A stretch of 64,000 bases of DNA from Ensifer adhaerens (GTDB lineage Bacteria > Pseudomonadota > Alphaproteobacteria > Rhizobiales > Rhizobiaceae), in contig NZ_LGAP01000030.1 in NCBI RefSeq assembly GCF_001270265.1, positions 1 to 64,000 on the forward strand, given 5' to 3'. Within the stretch, counting starts at the first letter, position 1. Every line of letters begins with the position of its first letter. The notes beneath the pieces are model-generated. The model worked only from the letters and a program-made list of their open reading frames with translations, ran no database searches and had not been told where the DNA came from. Made by a program: the position numbers and the translations under genes. Below are positions 26,303 to 33,594 of the stretch, piece by piece.

Positions 26303-27337
26303 ATGCGTTTCGAAAAGTCGCTGGAATTGCTACTCGTCCATTGCCAAGGCGAACTCGGACATGTGCTGGTGGGCGGCGCGCCGGAGCTGCCCGGCAGCAC
26401 CATGCTCGACAAGATGAACCACATCAACGAGGTGGACGACAGCCTGCGCCGCTTCGTCACTTTCGAACCGCGCGCGCATGTTGCCATGTCGGTGAACCTC
26501 CTGCTCGCGCCGACGCGCGCCGATGCGGATGCCGGATTCATCGTGCTGCAGGCTGACCGCGCGCATCCGATGTCCGGCAGCAACTGCATCTGCGTCGTCA
26601 CCGCCCTGCTTGAAAGCGGGCGCGTGGCAATACGGGAGCCGGAAACAATGGTGCGGCTCGATACGCCGGCCGGCCTGATCGTGGCGCGGGCGCGGTGCGA
26701 AAATGGGCGTTGCCTTTCGGTCAGCCTCGACAATGTGCCGAGCTTTGCGGAGCTGCTGGATCACGAGATCGACACGCCGCAATGGGGCCGCATCAAGGTC
26801 GATATCGCCTTCGGTGGTGTCTATTATGCACTGGTTGATGTGGAGCAGATCGGGCTTGCCATCGAGCCGGCGAATGCGCGGGCGCTCGCCGAAGCCGGCA
26901 TCGAGCTCAAACGATTGCTGGTCGACCAGGTGAAGGTCCGGCACCCGACGCTGCCCGGTGTGGAGGGGATCGCCTACGTCATGTTCCGGGATCATGAGCC
27001 GGACGGGGCCGTGCGTACGTGCACGACGCTGCAGCCAGGTCGGGTCGATCGATCGCCCTGCGGCACGGGCAGCTCCGCCAATCTGGCGACACTCCATGCG
27101 CGTGGACTCCTGTCGGTAGGCGACACGCGCGTTTCGCGCTCGATTATTGGCGGGGAGTTTCGCGCCGAGGCCATCGGCGAAACGGAGGTCGGCAGCCGCA
27201 AGGCCGTGCTGCCGCGCATCACGGGTAGTGCATACGTCTATGGTCGCACGGAACTGCGCCTCGACCGGGAAGATCCATTCAAGGCCGGTTTTGCGCTGTC
27301 CGACACATGGGGCCCGCAGGTCAATCTTTTGAGATAG
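26303..27337 (+). CDS. Proline racemase-family enzyme with Ser/Cys active site
   Basis: 344 residues of the proline racemase / 4-hydroxyproline epimerase / 3-hydroxyproline dehydratase superfamily. The first catalytic position, normally Cys in an M-C-G-H motif, is Ser91 here (HPMSGSNCICVVTALLE). The second is the normal Cys253 in DRSPCGTGSSAN. Ser/Cys members are known and differ in preference from Cys/Cys epimerases. Context supports action on a hydroxyproline: either epimerising trans-4-hydroxy-L-proline or dehydrating trans-3-hydroxy-L-proline. It starts 11 bases after the ALDH stop with AGGAG in the gap. Confidence 0.85.
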   Translation: MRFEKSLELLLVHCQGELGHVLVGGAPELPGSTMLDKMNHINEVDDSLRRFVTFEPRAHVAMSVNLLLAPTRADADAGFIVLQADRAHPMSGSNCICVVTALLESGRVAIREPETMVRLDTPAGLIVARARCENGRCLSVSLDNVPSFAELLDHEIDTPQWGRIKVDIAFGGVYYALVDVEQIGLAIEPANARALAEAGIELKRLLVDQVKVRHPTLPGVEGIAYVMFRDHEPDGAVRTCTTLQPGRVDRSPCGTGSSANLATLHARGLLSVGDTRVSRSIIGGEFRAEAIGETEVGSRKAVLPRITGSAYVYGRTELRLDREDPFKAGFALSDTWGPQVNLLR

Positions 27338-27345
27338 GGGGAGAG

Positions 27346-28104
27346 ATGAACAGGTCACTGCAAGGGCAAACTGTTCTCGTTACCGGAGCCTCGGGCGGCA
27401 TAGGCGCCGCCATCGTCGAGTGCCTTGCCGCCGAGGGCGCGCGCCCGATCATTCACTATGGGCGAGACAAGACAAGTGCCGAGGCCCTGCTTGCGCGCAT
27501 CGGCGGCAACGGTCTGATCGTGCAGGCCGATCTTTCGGCAGCCGAAGGCGCCTTCGAACTGTGGGAGAGGGCCGTGGGTGCGGCGGGCCGCATTCACGCC
27601 CTCGTCAACAATGCGGGCACACGCACCGAGATTTCCATCGAGGCCCCGGCCGACGATTGGAAGGCTGCATGGCAAAGGGAGTTCCAGGTCAATGTCTTCG
27701 CTGCTGCCGATCTCTGCAAGGAAGCGATCCGGCATTTCAAAGCGCAAGGCGGTGGGCGGATCGTCAACATGGCGAGCCGTGCCGGGCAGCGCGGCTATGC
27801 CGCCGACGCCATGCCCTACGGCGCCACGAAGGCAGCTTTGGTGAACCTGACGAAGTCGATAGCACGCTCGTTCGGCGGCGATGGCGTGACCGCGGTTGCG
27901 ATAGCGCCGGGCTGGGTGCGGACGGACATGGCCGAGGACTTCATCGCCGCGCACGGCAAACAGGCCGCCGTGGCCGATATTCCGATCGGCGAGATGGCGG
28001 CGCCGTGCGAAGTGGCCGAACTCGTCGCCTTCGTGCTGCGCCCCTCGCAGGCCTCGCTGAACGGCGCCACGCTCGACGTCAACGGCGGCAGCTATATCCG
28101 TTAA
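27346..28104 (+). CDS. Short-chain dehydrogenase/reductase (1 of 2)
   Basis: 252 residues. TGASGGIGAAIVECLAAEG cofactor motif, NNAG, catalytic Ser in NMASRAGQRG and YGATKAA. The ATG at 27346 follows GGGGGAGAG; a longer frame extends into the preceding gene. It directly follows the racemase-family gene in the same operon. SDRs are not part of the standard 4-hydroxyproline pathway, so it may handle a related hydroxylated substrate. Substrate unknown. Confidence 0.85.
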   Translation: MNRSLQGQTVLVTGASGGIGAAIVECLAAEGARPIIHYGRDKTSAEALLARIGGNGLIVQADLSAAEGAFELWERAVGAAGRIHALVNNAGTRTEISIEAPADDWKAAWQREFQVNVFAAADLCKEAIRHFKAQGGGRIVNMASRAGQRGYAADAMPYGATKAALVNLTKSIARSFGGDGVTAVAIAPGWVRTDMAEDFIAAHGKQAAVADIPIGEMAAPCEVAELVAFVLRPSQASLNGATLDVNGGSYIR

Positions 28105-28122
28105 TGCAAGGAGGAGATGTCC

Positions 28123-28878
28123 ATGAAACGTTTTGAGCACAAGGTCGCCATCGTCACCGGTGCGGGCGGCGGCATCGGCTCCGCCATTGCCCGGCGTCTG
28201 GCGGAGGAGGGCGCGCTGGTCGTCGTGACCGACGTCAACGGCGAGGCCGCCGCACAGGTCGTCAGCGATATCGTGACGGGCGGCGGCAAGGCGAAAGCGA
28301 TCGCCGCGGATATGGCGAAAAAAGACGCTTGCTTTGGTCTCATCGAACAGGCTTTCGCGCTTCAGGGCAGGATTGACGTGCTGGTCAACAATGCCGGCAT
28401 CAACCGGCGCGGCAATCTCCTGTCGCTTTCCGACGAGGACTGGGATGTGAGCTTCACCGTCAACCTGGATTCGATGTTTCATCTGTGCCGCGCGGTCCTT
28501 CCCCACATGATCGCAGCCGGCGGCGGCGCCATCGTCAACACCGCCTCGCAATGGGGCCTTTATCCTGCCCCGAACCATATTGCCTACAACACAACGAAGG
28601 CGGCAGTGGCTGCGTTCACGCAGAACCTCGCCCGCGACTACGCGCCGGACAAGATCCGAGTCAATGCCGTGTGCCCCGGCGAGATACACACGCCGATGCT
28701 CGAGGCCGGTGTGAAACGCTCCGGCCGCACCATCGCCGACCTCGACAAACTCGTCCCCTTCGGCCGCATCGGCAAACCGGACGAGGTCGCCGCGCTGGTG
28801 GCGTTTCTGGCCTCCGAAGAAGCTGCTTTCATGTGCGGTTCGCTGGTGGAGATAACCGGCGCGCAGGCGGTGGGGTGA
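28123..28878 (+). CDS. Short-chain dehydrogenase/reductase (2 of 2)
   Basis: 251 residues. TGAGGGIGSAIARRLAEEG, NNAGINRRGN, and YNTTKAAVAAFTQNLARDYA with the active-site Tyr and Lys. Of two in-frame ATGs (28117, 28123), the second is better spaced from AAGGAGGAG. It is the last gene of the operon that began at 19565, only distantly similar to its SDR neighbour. The product may oxidise or reduce a hydroxy-acid intermediate; no specific substrate can be named. Confidence 0.85.
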   Translation: MKRFEHKVAIVTGAGGGIGSAIARRLAEEGALVVVTDVNGEAAAQVVSDIVTGGGKAKAIAADMAKKDACFGLIEQAFALQGRIDVLVNNAGINRRGNLLSLSDEDWDVSFTVNLDSMFHLCRAVLPHMIAAGGGAIVNTASQWGLYPAPNHIAYNTTKAAVAAFTQNLARDYAPDKIRVNAVCPGEIHTPMLEAGVKRSGRTIADLDKLVPFGRIGKPDEVAALVAFLASEEAAFMCGSLVEITGAQAVG

Positions 28879-28998
28879 CGGATAAAGGGGAGAGCGGATG
28901 GGCCAGCGGTTCAATGCTAAGATATCTCGCAACCCAGCCATCCGCGCCGAGGAGGCACCTGTCGGTAAGCAGCCGCGGCGCTTATGAAGGCGTGCTCG

Positions 28999-29418
28999 TT
29001 AAAACTGCCTCGCGGGCTGCTTCGGCGGCAGGCTTAGCGCATTCGGTCCGATGTTGAGGCCAATCTGCAGGCTGTCGGCGATACGCCTCGCGCGGTCGAG
29101 CAGGAAATTTGCCGCCTCACCGGCGCAATGTTCGAAGACGGTCGCTTCGAACATTACAAGCCAGTGCTGGAAGTGTTCGGGCGAGAGGTCGAGGCCCTGA
29201 TGGACGACGTGCGGCTTCCCGCCGTAGCGCCCAGATCTCAGCGCAATGGATGACCAGAAGTCGACCAGCGTCGAAAGGTGCAGATCCCAATGCTCGCCGA
29301 TGCGCGCGTTGAAGATCGGCCCGAGCAGGGGGGCGCGTCGGATGCGGCCGTAAAAGTCGTGAACGATCGCCTTGAGCAGTTCTTCGGATATGGTGGTGGG
29401 GAGCAGTGTCGCACTCAT
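28999..29418 (-). CDS. Group III truncated haemoglobin
   Basis: 139 residues. The start ISEELLKAIVHDFYGRIRRA and PLLGPIFNARIGEHWDLHLS, followed by LVDFWSSIALRSGRYGGKPH and the haem-region HFQHWLVMFEATVFE, match class III (trHbP) proteins. The ATG at 29418 was chosen because the upstream extension carries no globin sequence. These globins bind O2 or NO and often sit in denitrification or NO-stress loci. Two TTG-N8-CAA dyads lie about 90-140 bases upstream, suggesting control by an FNR/NnrR-type regulator. Confidence 0.88.
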   Translation of the reverse strand: MSATLLPTTISEELLKAIVHDFYGRIRRAPLLGPIFNARIGEHWDLHLSTLVDFWSSIALRSGRYGGKPHVVHQGLDLSPEHFQHWLVMFEATVFEHCAGEAANFLLDRARRIADSLQIGLNIGPNALSLPPKQPARQF

Positions 29419-29506
29419 GATGTTTCCATCGATGCATTCTGATTGGGCATTCATTAGGCGACGGGAGCAACGCTGTAAATCCGTAGCCATGCGGCATCGT
29501 GTCGTG

Positions 29507-29520
29507 TTGGCCTGCGCCAA
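29507..29520. promoter_or_regulatory. FNR/NnrR-like dyad TTGGC-N4-GCCAA
   Basis: A perfect 5-4-5 dyad of the CRP/FNR-superfamily form TTG-N8-CAA. It lies 89 bases upstream of the truncated haemoglobin start. NO- or oxygen-responsive regulators of this family control such genes in rhizobia. Confidence 0.5.
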
Positions 29521-29546
29521 ACCAAACTAGGCCTATCTTCCGCAGC

Positions 29547-29560
29547 TTGCGTTGGCGCAA
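29547..29560. promoter_or_regulatory. FNR/NnrR-like dyad TTGCG-N4-CGCAA
   Basis: A second perfect 5-4-5 dyad, centred exactly 40 bases from the first, so both lie on nearly the same face of the helix. It could serve the globin gene, genes to the right, or both. Confidence 0.5.
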
Positions 29561-29654
29561 CGAGGAGACGACATCTCGAGCCTACCAAGGATCAAACAGG
29601 TTTCCCGCAGAGCTCCTCTCTGCATCGCTATCTGACGCAGCCAAGGTTCAAGAG

Positions 29655-29858
29655 ATGATCAAGACAGAGACGAGGGATGCAACGTTGTGCGCCAGTGCGG
29701 TGGAGATCGCCGAGCTGTTTGCTGGCGCGCCATCGGCCGCCACTGATGGGCAATTGCTCGATCTCCTAGCGCATCGCCTCGAAGCGTCACGCGACCTTCT
29801 GCAGCGACCCGTCAACGGGCCACGGTTACAGTCGTCACCTTCGGCGACGACCTTCTGA
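29655..29858 (+). CDS. Possible small protein or gene remnant, unrecognised
   Basis: A 67-codon frame starting MIKTETRDATLCASAVEIAE, with an Ala/Leu-rich amphipathic middle (LLDLLAHRLEASRDLLQRP) that looks helical. The same frame is open further upstream without a better start. The ribosome site is weak and no family was recognised. The rest of 29561-30111 shows nothing convincing. It could be a decayed gene of the NO-stress cluster. Confidence 0.22.
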   Translation: MIKTETRDATLCASAVEIAELFAGAPSAATDGQLLDLLAHRLEASRDLLQRPVNGPRLQSSPSATTF

Positions 29859-30111
29859 TGGCCGGAATCCGTATTGTTGTAATCTGTGAGCTCGCATGCC
29901 GTGATGACCCTGGTGATCAGGATGGATGCCCGCGCACCCTTATTCGTCACAACAGTCCTTCATCGGTGGAAACAGGCCTGAGATCCTTTTTTACGACCAT
30001 TCGCTATTGCATTGGCTTGGCTGGTAGCGCGAAAATCGAAACCTCGAAGAGGGCGATCACCGGCGCTTTGCGCCTCATCGAGAGAGCCGCATCCTCAGGA
30101 AGAGCAGTCCG

Positions 30112-30441
30112 ATGCTGACGTTGACAAACAGGCGAGTTTTACGTGTCGAGCGCGATGCCGGCGGTGATTTTTCCGTTCCGGCAGCAACGATGTCGTCAGC
30201 ACTTCGCCTGCCGCCGACGGAGTTGAAGAACCGCCTGAGCCGCGGGGAAGTCAAAAGCCAGGTCGAGATCGGTCAAGGTGAGCACTCTGGAACATTCAGA
30301 CTGACGTTGCGATGCGGCGGTCGCCTCTGGACCGCGACGGTTTCTGCCGACGGAATGGTGATGGACGAAGTTTTCTCGTTTGATCGCGAGCGTCTGGCCA
30401 GTTGGCGCCGCCGTCACGGTATCCACGGTTCGGGTCGCTGA
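30112..30441 (+). CDS. DUF6522-like small protein
   Basis: 109 residues. After about 15 variable residues the sequence (DAGGDFSVPAATMSSALRLP, LKNRLSRGEVKSQVEIGQGE, FRLTLRCGGRLWTATVSADG) follows the pattern of short DUF6522 proteins. These are found beside haemoglobins, nitrite/NO reductases and RIC proteins in alphaproteobacteria. AGGAAGAG lies before the ATG. Function unknown; the location between a truncated haemoglobin and RIC supports a nitrogen-oxide link. Its 3' end touches the decayed ApbE-like gene on the opposite strand. Confidence 0.6.
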   Translation: MLTLTNRRVLRVERDAGGDFSVPAATMSSALRLPPTELKNRLSRGEVKSQVEIGQGEHSGTFRLTLRCGGRLWTATVSADGMVMDEVFSFDRERLASWRRRHGIHGSGR

Positions 30442-30900
30442 CGACCGCCAACGTCGCCTTGACTTCCGTTGCGCCCGGTTCCAGCGCCCCGAGACCGAAG
30501 CGTACCCGATTGCCCGTCTGACTCAAAATGTCGACGCCGAGATCTGCCCGTGTTTCGATCAAGCTGCTTATCTCTGTCGGTTGCATGAGGCAGAGGGCGG
30601 TCGACAATGCATCCGCGCTCACTGCGTCATCCGCAACAACGCCACGCGTTTATTCGAAGGCATGGGTCCAGAAGCGTTCGCCATTGGCGAGACGACCGAT
30701 ATTCTCTTCACCGCGCCGTCGGTGCTCGTGCCGCTACCAGACAATTTCGGCAGCGGTGCTCTGCGAATTCCTGATTGAGCGATACCTCACCTTTCCGAGC
30801 GCGAGCGCGAAGAGCATCTGCGTCAACGCGCTCAAGCCTTTGCAGCAGCGGCGATCCATTGTCTGCAGTGCATCTGTGCCAGAGCGGGCGGAAAAGCGGC
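30440..30900 (-). pseudogene. Decayed ApbE/NosX-like flavin transferase gene
   Basis: On the minus strand one frame gives PLWHRCTADNGSPLLQRLER, then DADALRARARKGEVSLNQEF. After a shift comes TSTDGAVKRISVV, and after another shift VADDAVSADALSTALCLMQP. These match successive ApbE landmarks: the P-L-W motif, the S-L-N strand, and the D-A-L-S-T-A-L helix near the C-terminus. At least two frameshifts and missing segments make it non-functional. ApbE proteins attach FMN to respiratory proteins; NosX/NirX members serve denitrification, in keeping with the neighbours. Confidence 0.6.
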
Positions 30901-31051
30901 AGTGGTCGCGATCTTGCCGAATTGAACTTGCGTTCCAACAAAGAACGCTCAGGTGAATTGCATAGCTTCTCACTTGATCAACGGGTCATGAATCGGTTTC
31001 GCGTCAACTTCTCTCGCGGATCATGGCCTCTCTGCATCAAGGAGAGCACAT

Positions 31052-31741
31052 TTGACTAAACTGAACTTGGACACGACCGTGGGCGCGATCGCATGCGAAC
31101 TTCCAGGTGCGGCGGAACTCTTCCGGCAGCATGGCATCGGCTTTTGTTGTGACGGCGATGTTTCGCTAGCGGATGCGGCGGTGGAAGTCGGGATTGTCGC
31201 GAGAGATCTGCTCGAGCGCCTTCAGGCGCTCGAGCAGGCGGCAAGGCGCGATGCGCCGGACGGCACAAACGAGCTTATCGCTCATATACTGGAGCGGTAT
31301 CATCAAACACACCGAAATGACCTCGAATGGCTGATCCCGCTGGCGCAGAAAGTCGAGCACGTTCACGCTGCGCATCCGGACGCGCCACTCGGCCTTGCAA
31401 AGGCACTTGTCGATCTTCAAGACCAGCTTGTCCCCCATATGGCTCGCGAGGAGCTCGCCCTATTTCCGATGATGCGTAACGAGCCCGACCCGGATATCGA
31501 ACACTTGATAGGCAGAATGCGAGACGATCATGTATGCGAAGGCGAAAGCCTCGCCACCATCGAGCATCTGACGCACGGCTTTACGCTTCCGGGCGATGCA
31601 TGCCGTTCTTGGACGGCACTTTACGTTGGCCTTCGAAAATTTTCAGACGACCTGGTCACGCATATGCATCTGGAAAACAAGGTTCTGTTTCCTCGTTTCT
31701 CCTACCTTGGGGAAGATGAGGGCGCCGCGCCGCCCTCATGA
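31052..31741 (+). CDS. Iron-sulfur cluster repair di-iron protein RIC (YtfE/ScdA/DnrN family)
   Basis: 229 residues, start TTG after AAGGAGAG. The ScdA N-terminal domain (TVGAIACELPGAAELFRQHG, then the Cys pair in IGFCCDGD) is followed by a hemerythrin-like helical bundle with His ligands (RYHQTHRNDLEWL, LVPHMAREELALFPMM, THMHLENKVLFPRF). RIC proteins restore Fe-S clusters damaged by NO and are usually induced by NO-sensing regulators. It ends an island with truncated haemoglobin, the DUF6522-like gene and the ApbE remnant. Confidence 0.92.
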   Translation: MTKLNLDTTVGAIACELPGAAELFRQHGIGFCCDGDVSLADAAVEVGIVARDLLERLQALEQAARRDAPDGTNELIAHILERYHQTHRNDLEWLIPLAQKVEHVHAAHPDAPLGLAKALVDLQDQLVPHMAREELALFPMMRNEPDPDIEHLIGRMRDDHVCEGESLATIEHLTHGFTLPGDACRSWTALYVGLRKFSDDLVTHMHLENKVLFPRFSYLGEDEGAAPPS

Positions 31742-31791
31742 CGGCACCGTCAAGTTAACCGGTCATCGATCAAGATGTGGGATCTGGCGGC

Positions 31792-32228
31792 ATGACCAGA
31801 CTTGCCCGTGATCCTCTATGTCGTCGTCATCGACTTTCAGTGGACGTGATTGCCCATGCCGTTTGGCTGTATTTCCGGTCCCGCTCAGTCTGCGGATGGT
31901 CGAGGATATGCTGGCGGCCGTGGCATCCTAGTCTCTCACCAAACGGTGAGGCTCTGGGCGGAGAAATTCGGCAGGCATTTCGCCAAAGATATTCGGAAGC
32001 GATCGGCGGGCAGGCTCGGCGATAAATGGCACCTCGATGAGGCTATCATCACCATCGCCGGCAAGAAACATTGGCTGTGGCGCGCCGTCGACCAGGACGG
32101 CTTCGTGCTTGAGGTCCTGGTCCAGAGCCGTCGCAATGCCAGGGCTGCAAAGCGTTTGATGCGAAAGCTGCTCAAGAGCCAAGGGCACCCACCACGCGCC
32201 ATGATCACCGACAAGCTCCGATCGTACT
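31792..32228 (+). pseudogene. Truncated, frameshifted IS6-family transposase
   Basis: ATG at 31792 begins MTRLARDPLCRRHRLSVDVI AHAVWLYFR. Two frameshifts follow; other frames supply PLSLRMVEDMLAA and VSHQTVRLWAEKFGRHF. The sequence then stays in frame through GDKWHLDEAIITIAGKKHWL, WRAVDQDGFVLEVLVQSRRN and MITDKLRSY, where homology stops at about 32228. The DDE catalytic core is therefore partly present (first Asp in HLDE, second in TDKLRSY), but the C-terminal Glu region is gone. It is a dead IS26-like element that abuts a resolvase fragment. Confidence 0.8.
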
Positions 32229-32452
32229 GTAGGTGGCTGACCGAGCGCGCCAGACGGTCGAGGCGCACGGCCACGAGGGTGTCGCCGGCGCCAATATCTC
32301 AGACAAGCTTTGCAAGGGCGGGACGAGCACGAGAGGCGCCGGAGCCGTGTTCCTGCACGATCGGAGCGCAACCGGCCGCGCGCAGCTTGATCTCTTGCGC
32401 TTCTGTCGCTTGCTCGTCTGTGGAGACGCGCGCATAGCCAATCAGGCGTCTA
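32229..32452 (-). pseudogene. N-terminal fragment of a serine resolvase/invertase
   Basis: LIGYARVSTDEQATEAQEIK carries the catalytic Ser and its surrounding motif. It continues RAAGCAPIVQEHGSGASRAR and, after a frameshift near LAKLV, VVRLDRLARSVSHL-like sequence. Homology ends at the junction with the IS6 remnant. The normal ATG is missing because the left end joins the toxin fragment at 32452/32453. It is a non-functional remnant from a Tn3-type or invertible element. Confidence 0.72.
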
Positions 32453-32829
32453 GTTCGGCGATGGTGATCGTGGACAGATAGAGGGTTTCGACTATTTGCG
32501 TGTCGATCCAGGTCAGCACGCTGGAATCTGGCTCGACCTTCCACAGCTCGGAAATCACGTTGGTATCGAGAACGATCAAAGCTCATCGGTTCGACCGGGA
32601 TCTTGTCGCGTAGCTGGTTGAAGCGCTCCACTTCGGCATCGGTCAGCCCGCCCGCTTCGCGGGCAATGGACGTCAGTAATGCGCCGAGCTTTAAACGGCC
32701 TTCGGGCTTGGCGGCTTGTTCCAGAATGCTGCGGATTTCAGCTTCGGGGCTGCGGCCGTGCAGTGCCGCCCGGAAGCGGATGGCGCGATGCACCTCGTCT
32801 GGAACGTTGCGGATTGTGATGGATGGCAT
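32299..32829 (-). CDS. FitA/VapB-like antitoxin frame running on through toxin and resolvase remnants
   Basis: The first 84 codons (32829 down to about 32578) form a complete ribbon-helix-helix antitoxin: MPSITIRNVPDEVHRAIRFR, then HGRSPEAEIRSILEQA and the C-terminal toxin-binding tail ending PVEPMSF. The frame lacks its stop and reads out of phase across the PIN toxin remnant, then in phase with the resolvase fragment to 32299. The hybrid protein of 176 residues could still bind DNA through its N-terminus. The junction looks like a small deletion that removed the antitoxin stop and toxin start. Confidence 0.6.
   Translation of the reverse strand: MPSITIRNVPDEVHRAIRFRAALHGRSPEAEIRSILEQAAKPEGRLKLGALLTSIAREAGGLTDAEVERFNQLRDKIPVEPMSFDRSRYQRDFRAVEGRARFQRADLDRHANSRNPLSVHDHHRRTRRLIGYARVSTDEQATEAQEIKLRAAGCAPIVQEHGSGASRARPALAKLV
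32453..32582 (-). pseudogene. N-terminal fragment of a FitB/VapC PIN-domain toxin
   Basis: In this frame the minus strand reads IVLDTNVISELWKVEPDSSV, then LTWIDTQIVETLYLSTITIA and E-L. This is the PIN-domain start with its first catalytic Asp (LDTN) and the first Glu. The expected ATGATC overlap with the antitoxin is shortened to TTGATC, and homology stops at 32453 where resolvase sequence begins. The remaining catalytic residues are absent, so there is no active RNase. Confidence 0.72.
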
Positions 32830-32898
32830 TGTTTTACATCCTCAAGTGTGATTGCGTTGCTCGCACAATTTCAAAACGCAATCAAATCGGCAACCTGA

Positions 32899-33069
32899 AG
32901 CAAGGTCGAATACGGCGGGTATCCCGCCACCATGACCCACGCATCGATGGGCGTGGAAGCGCGTAAAACTGCAGGGATCGGTGATGGGTTGCTGCGCATG
33001 TTCGTCGGGTTGGAGAGCGAGCGGGATCTGAGGGATGATCTTGCGGAAGCCCTCGCTGCGATTGCTTGA
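32899..33069 (+). pseudogene. C-terminal fragment of a Cys/Met-metabolism PLP enzyme
   Basis: The frame VEYGGYPATMTHASMGVEAR, then KTAGIGDGLLRMFVGLESER and DLRDDLAEALAAIA followed by TGA is the last 55 or so residues of a cystathionine gamma-synthase / methionine gamma-lyase-type enzyme. It includes the P-A-T-M-T-H-A-S-M motif and the S/R-x-x-V-G-L-E motif. A stop codon lies just before it and the PLP-lysine domain is absent. It is a leftover 3' end, adjacent to the toxin-antitoxin debris. Confidence 0.72.
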
Positions 33070-33228
33070 TCTGCACAACGAACGGGCAATCTGCCCGGCC
33101 GCGTGCCGGATTTTCCTGCAAATCGTTCTCCTCGCATAGGTTCGAACGCGCCGAAGCCGGGGTGTTACCGGATGGCCCGGCTTTTGCTTTCCTCTGTCTG
33201 AAGCACGAACTCGAGGGTTGGGCAGACG

Positions 33229-33555
33229 ATGTGGAATGGATTATTGCTATCCCTGTTGCTGAGCGTTTCGATGGGGTTCAGTTTCAAGGGAGTTACTTCC
33301 GGCTTGAGCGAACACGTTGAGGAGGTGCGCGGCAATGCGGTGCGGGCAACGGTCGCCACATCCGTCGGCTTGACCGCGCTCGGACTGGTGTTCAGCTATC
33401 AGGGTCTCTGGCTTGGCGTTGCGGCGGTGTTACTCGGAATCGGGCTTTCGTTCGTGGTTGCCAGACTGGTTTCGCAGACGGTCTCGCTCGTCATCTCGAC
33501 TGTGGCTCTCTGCTTCTATTTGCAGCTAGGGGGACCGTTGGTTTCAACCGTTTGA
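33229..33555 (+). CDS. Small hydrophobic membrane protein, unrecognised
   Basis: 108 residues with about three hydrophobic segments (LLLSLLLSVSMGFSFKG; VATSVGLTALGLVFSYQGLW; LGVAAVLLGIGLSFVVARLV). The ribosome site is modest. No family was recognised and no charged motif suggests an enzyme. It stands alone between the PLP-enzyme debris and the convergent cyclo-ligase gene. The 33070-33228 stretch before it holds a short GC-rich hairpin region only. Confidence 0.5.
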   Translation: MWNGLLLSLLLSVSMGFSFKGVTSGLSEHVEEVRGNAVRATVATSVGLTALGLVFSYQGLWLGVAAVLLGIGLSFVVARLVSQTVSLVISTVALCFYLQLGGPLVSTV

Positions 33556-33594
33556 CCGCTGGCCGGAGAACCGGCGCAGGCCCGTCCACTGGCC

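Noticed and set aside
26330-27358. 342-codon minus-strand frame opposite the racemase-family gene
   Set aside because: It is the antisense shadow of a well-supported gene; composition is rich in His, Arg and Gln with no motif.
32229-33069. Functional toxin-antitoxin module
   Set aside because: The PIN toxin is cut after its first catalytic residues and its start codon is lost, so only remnants remain.
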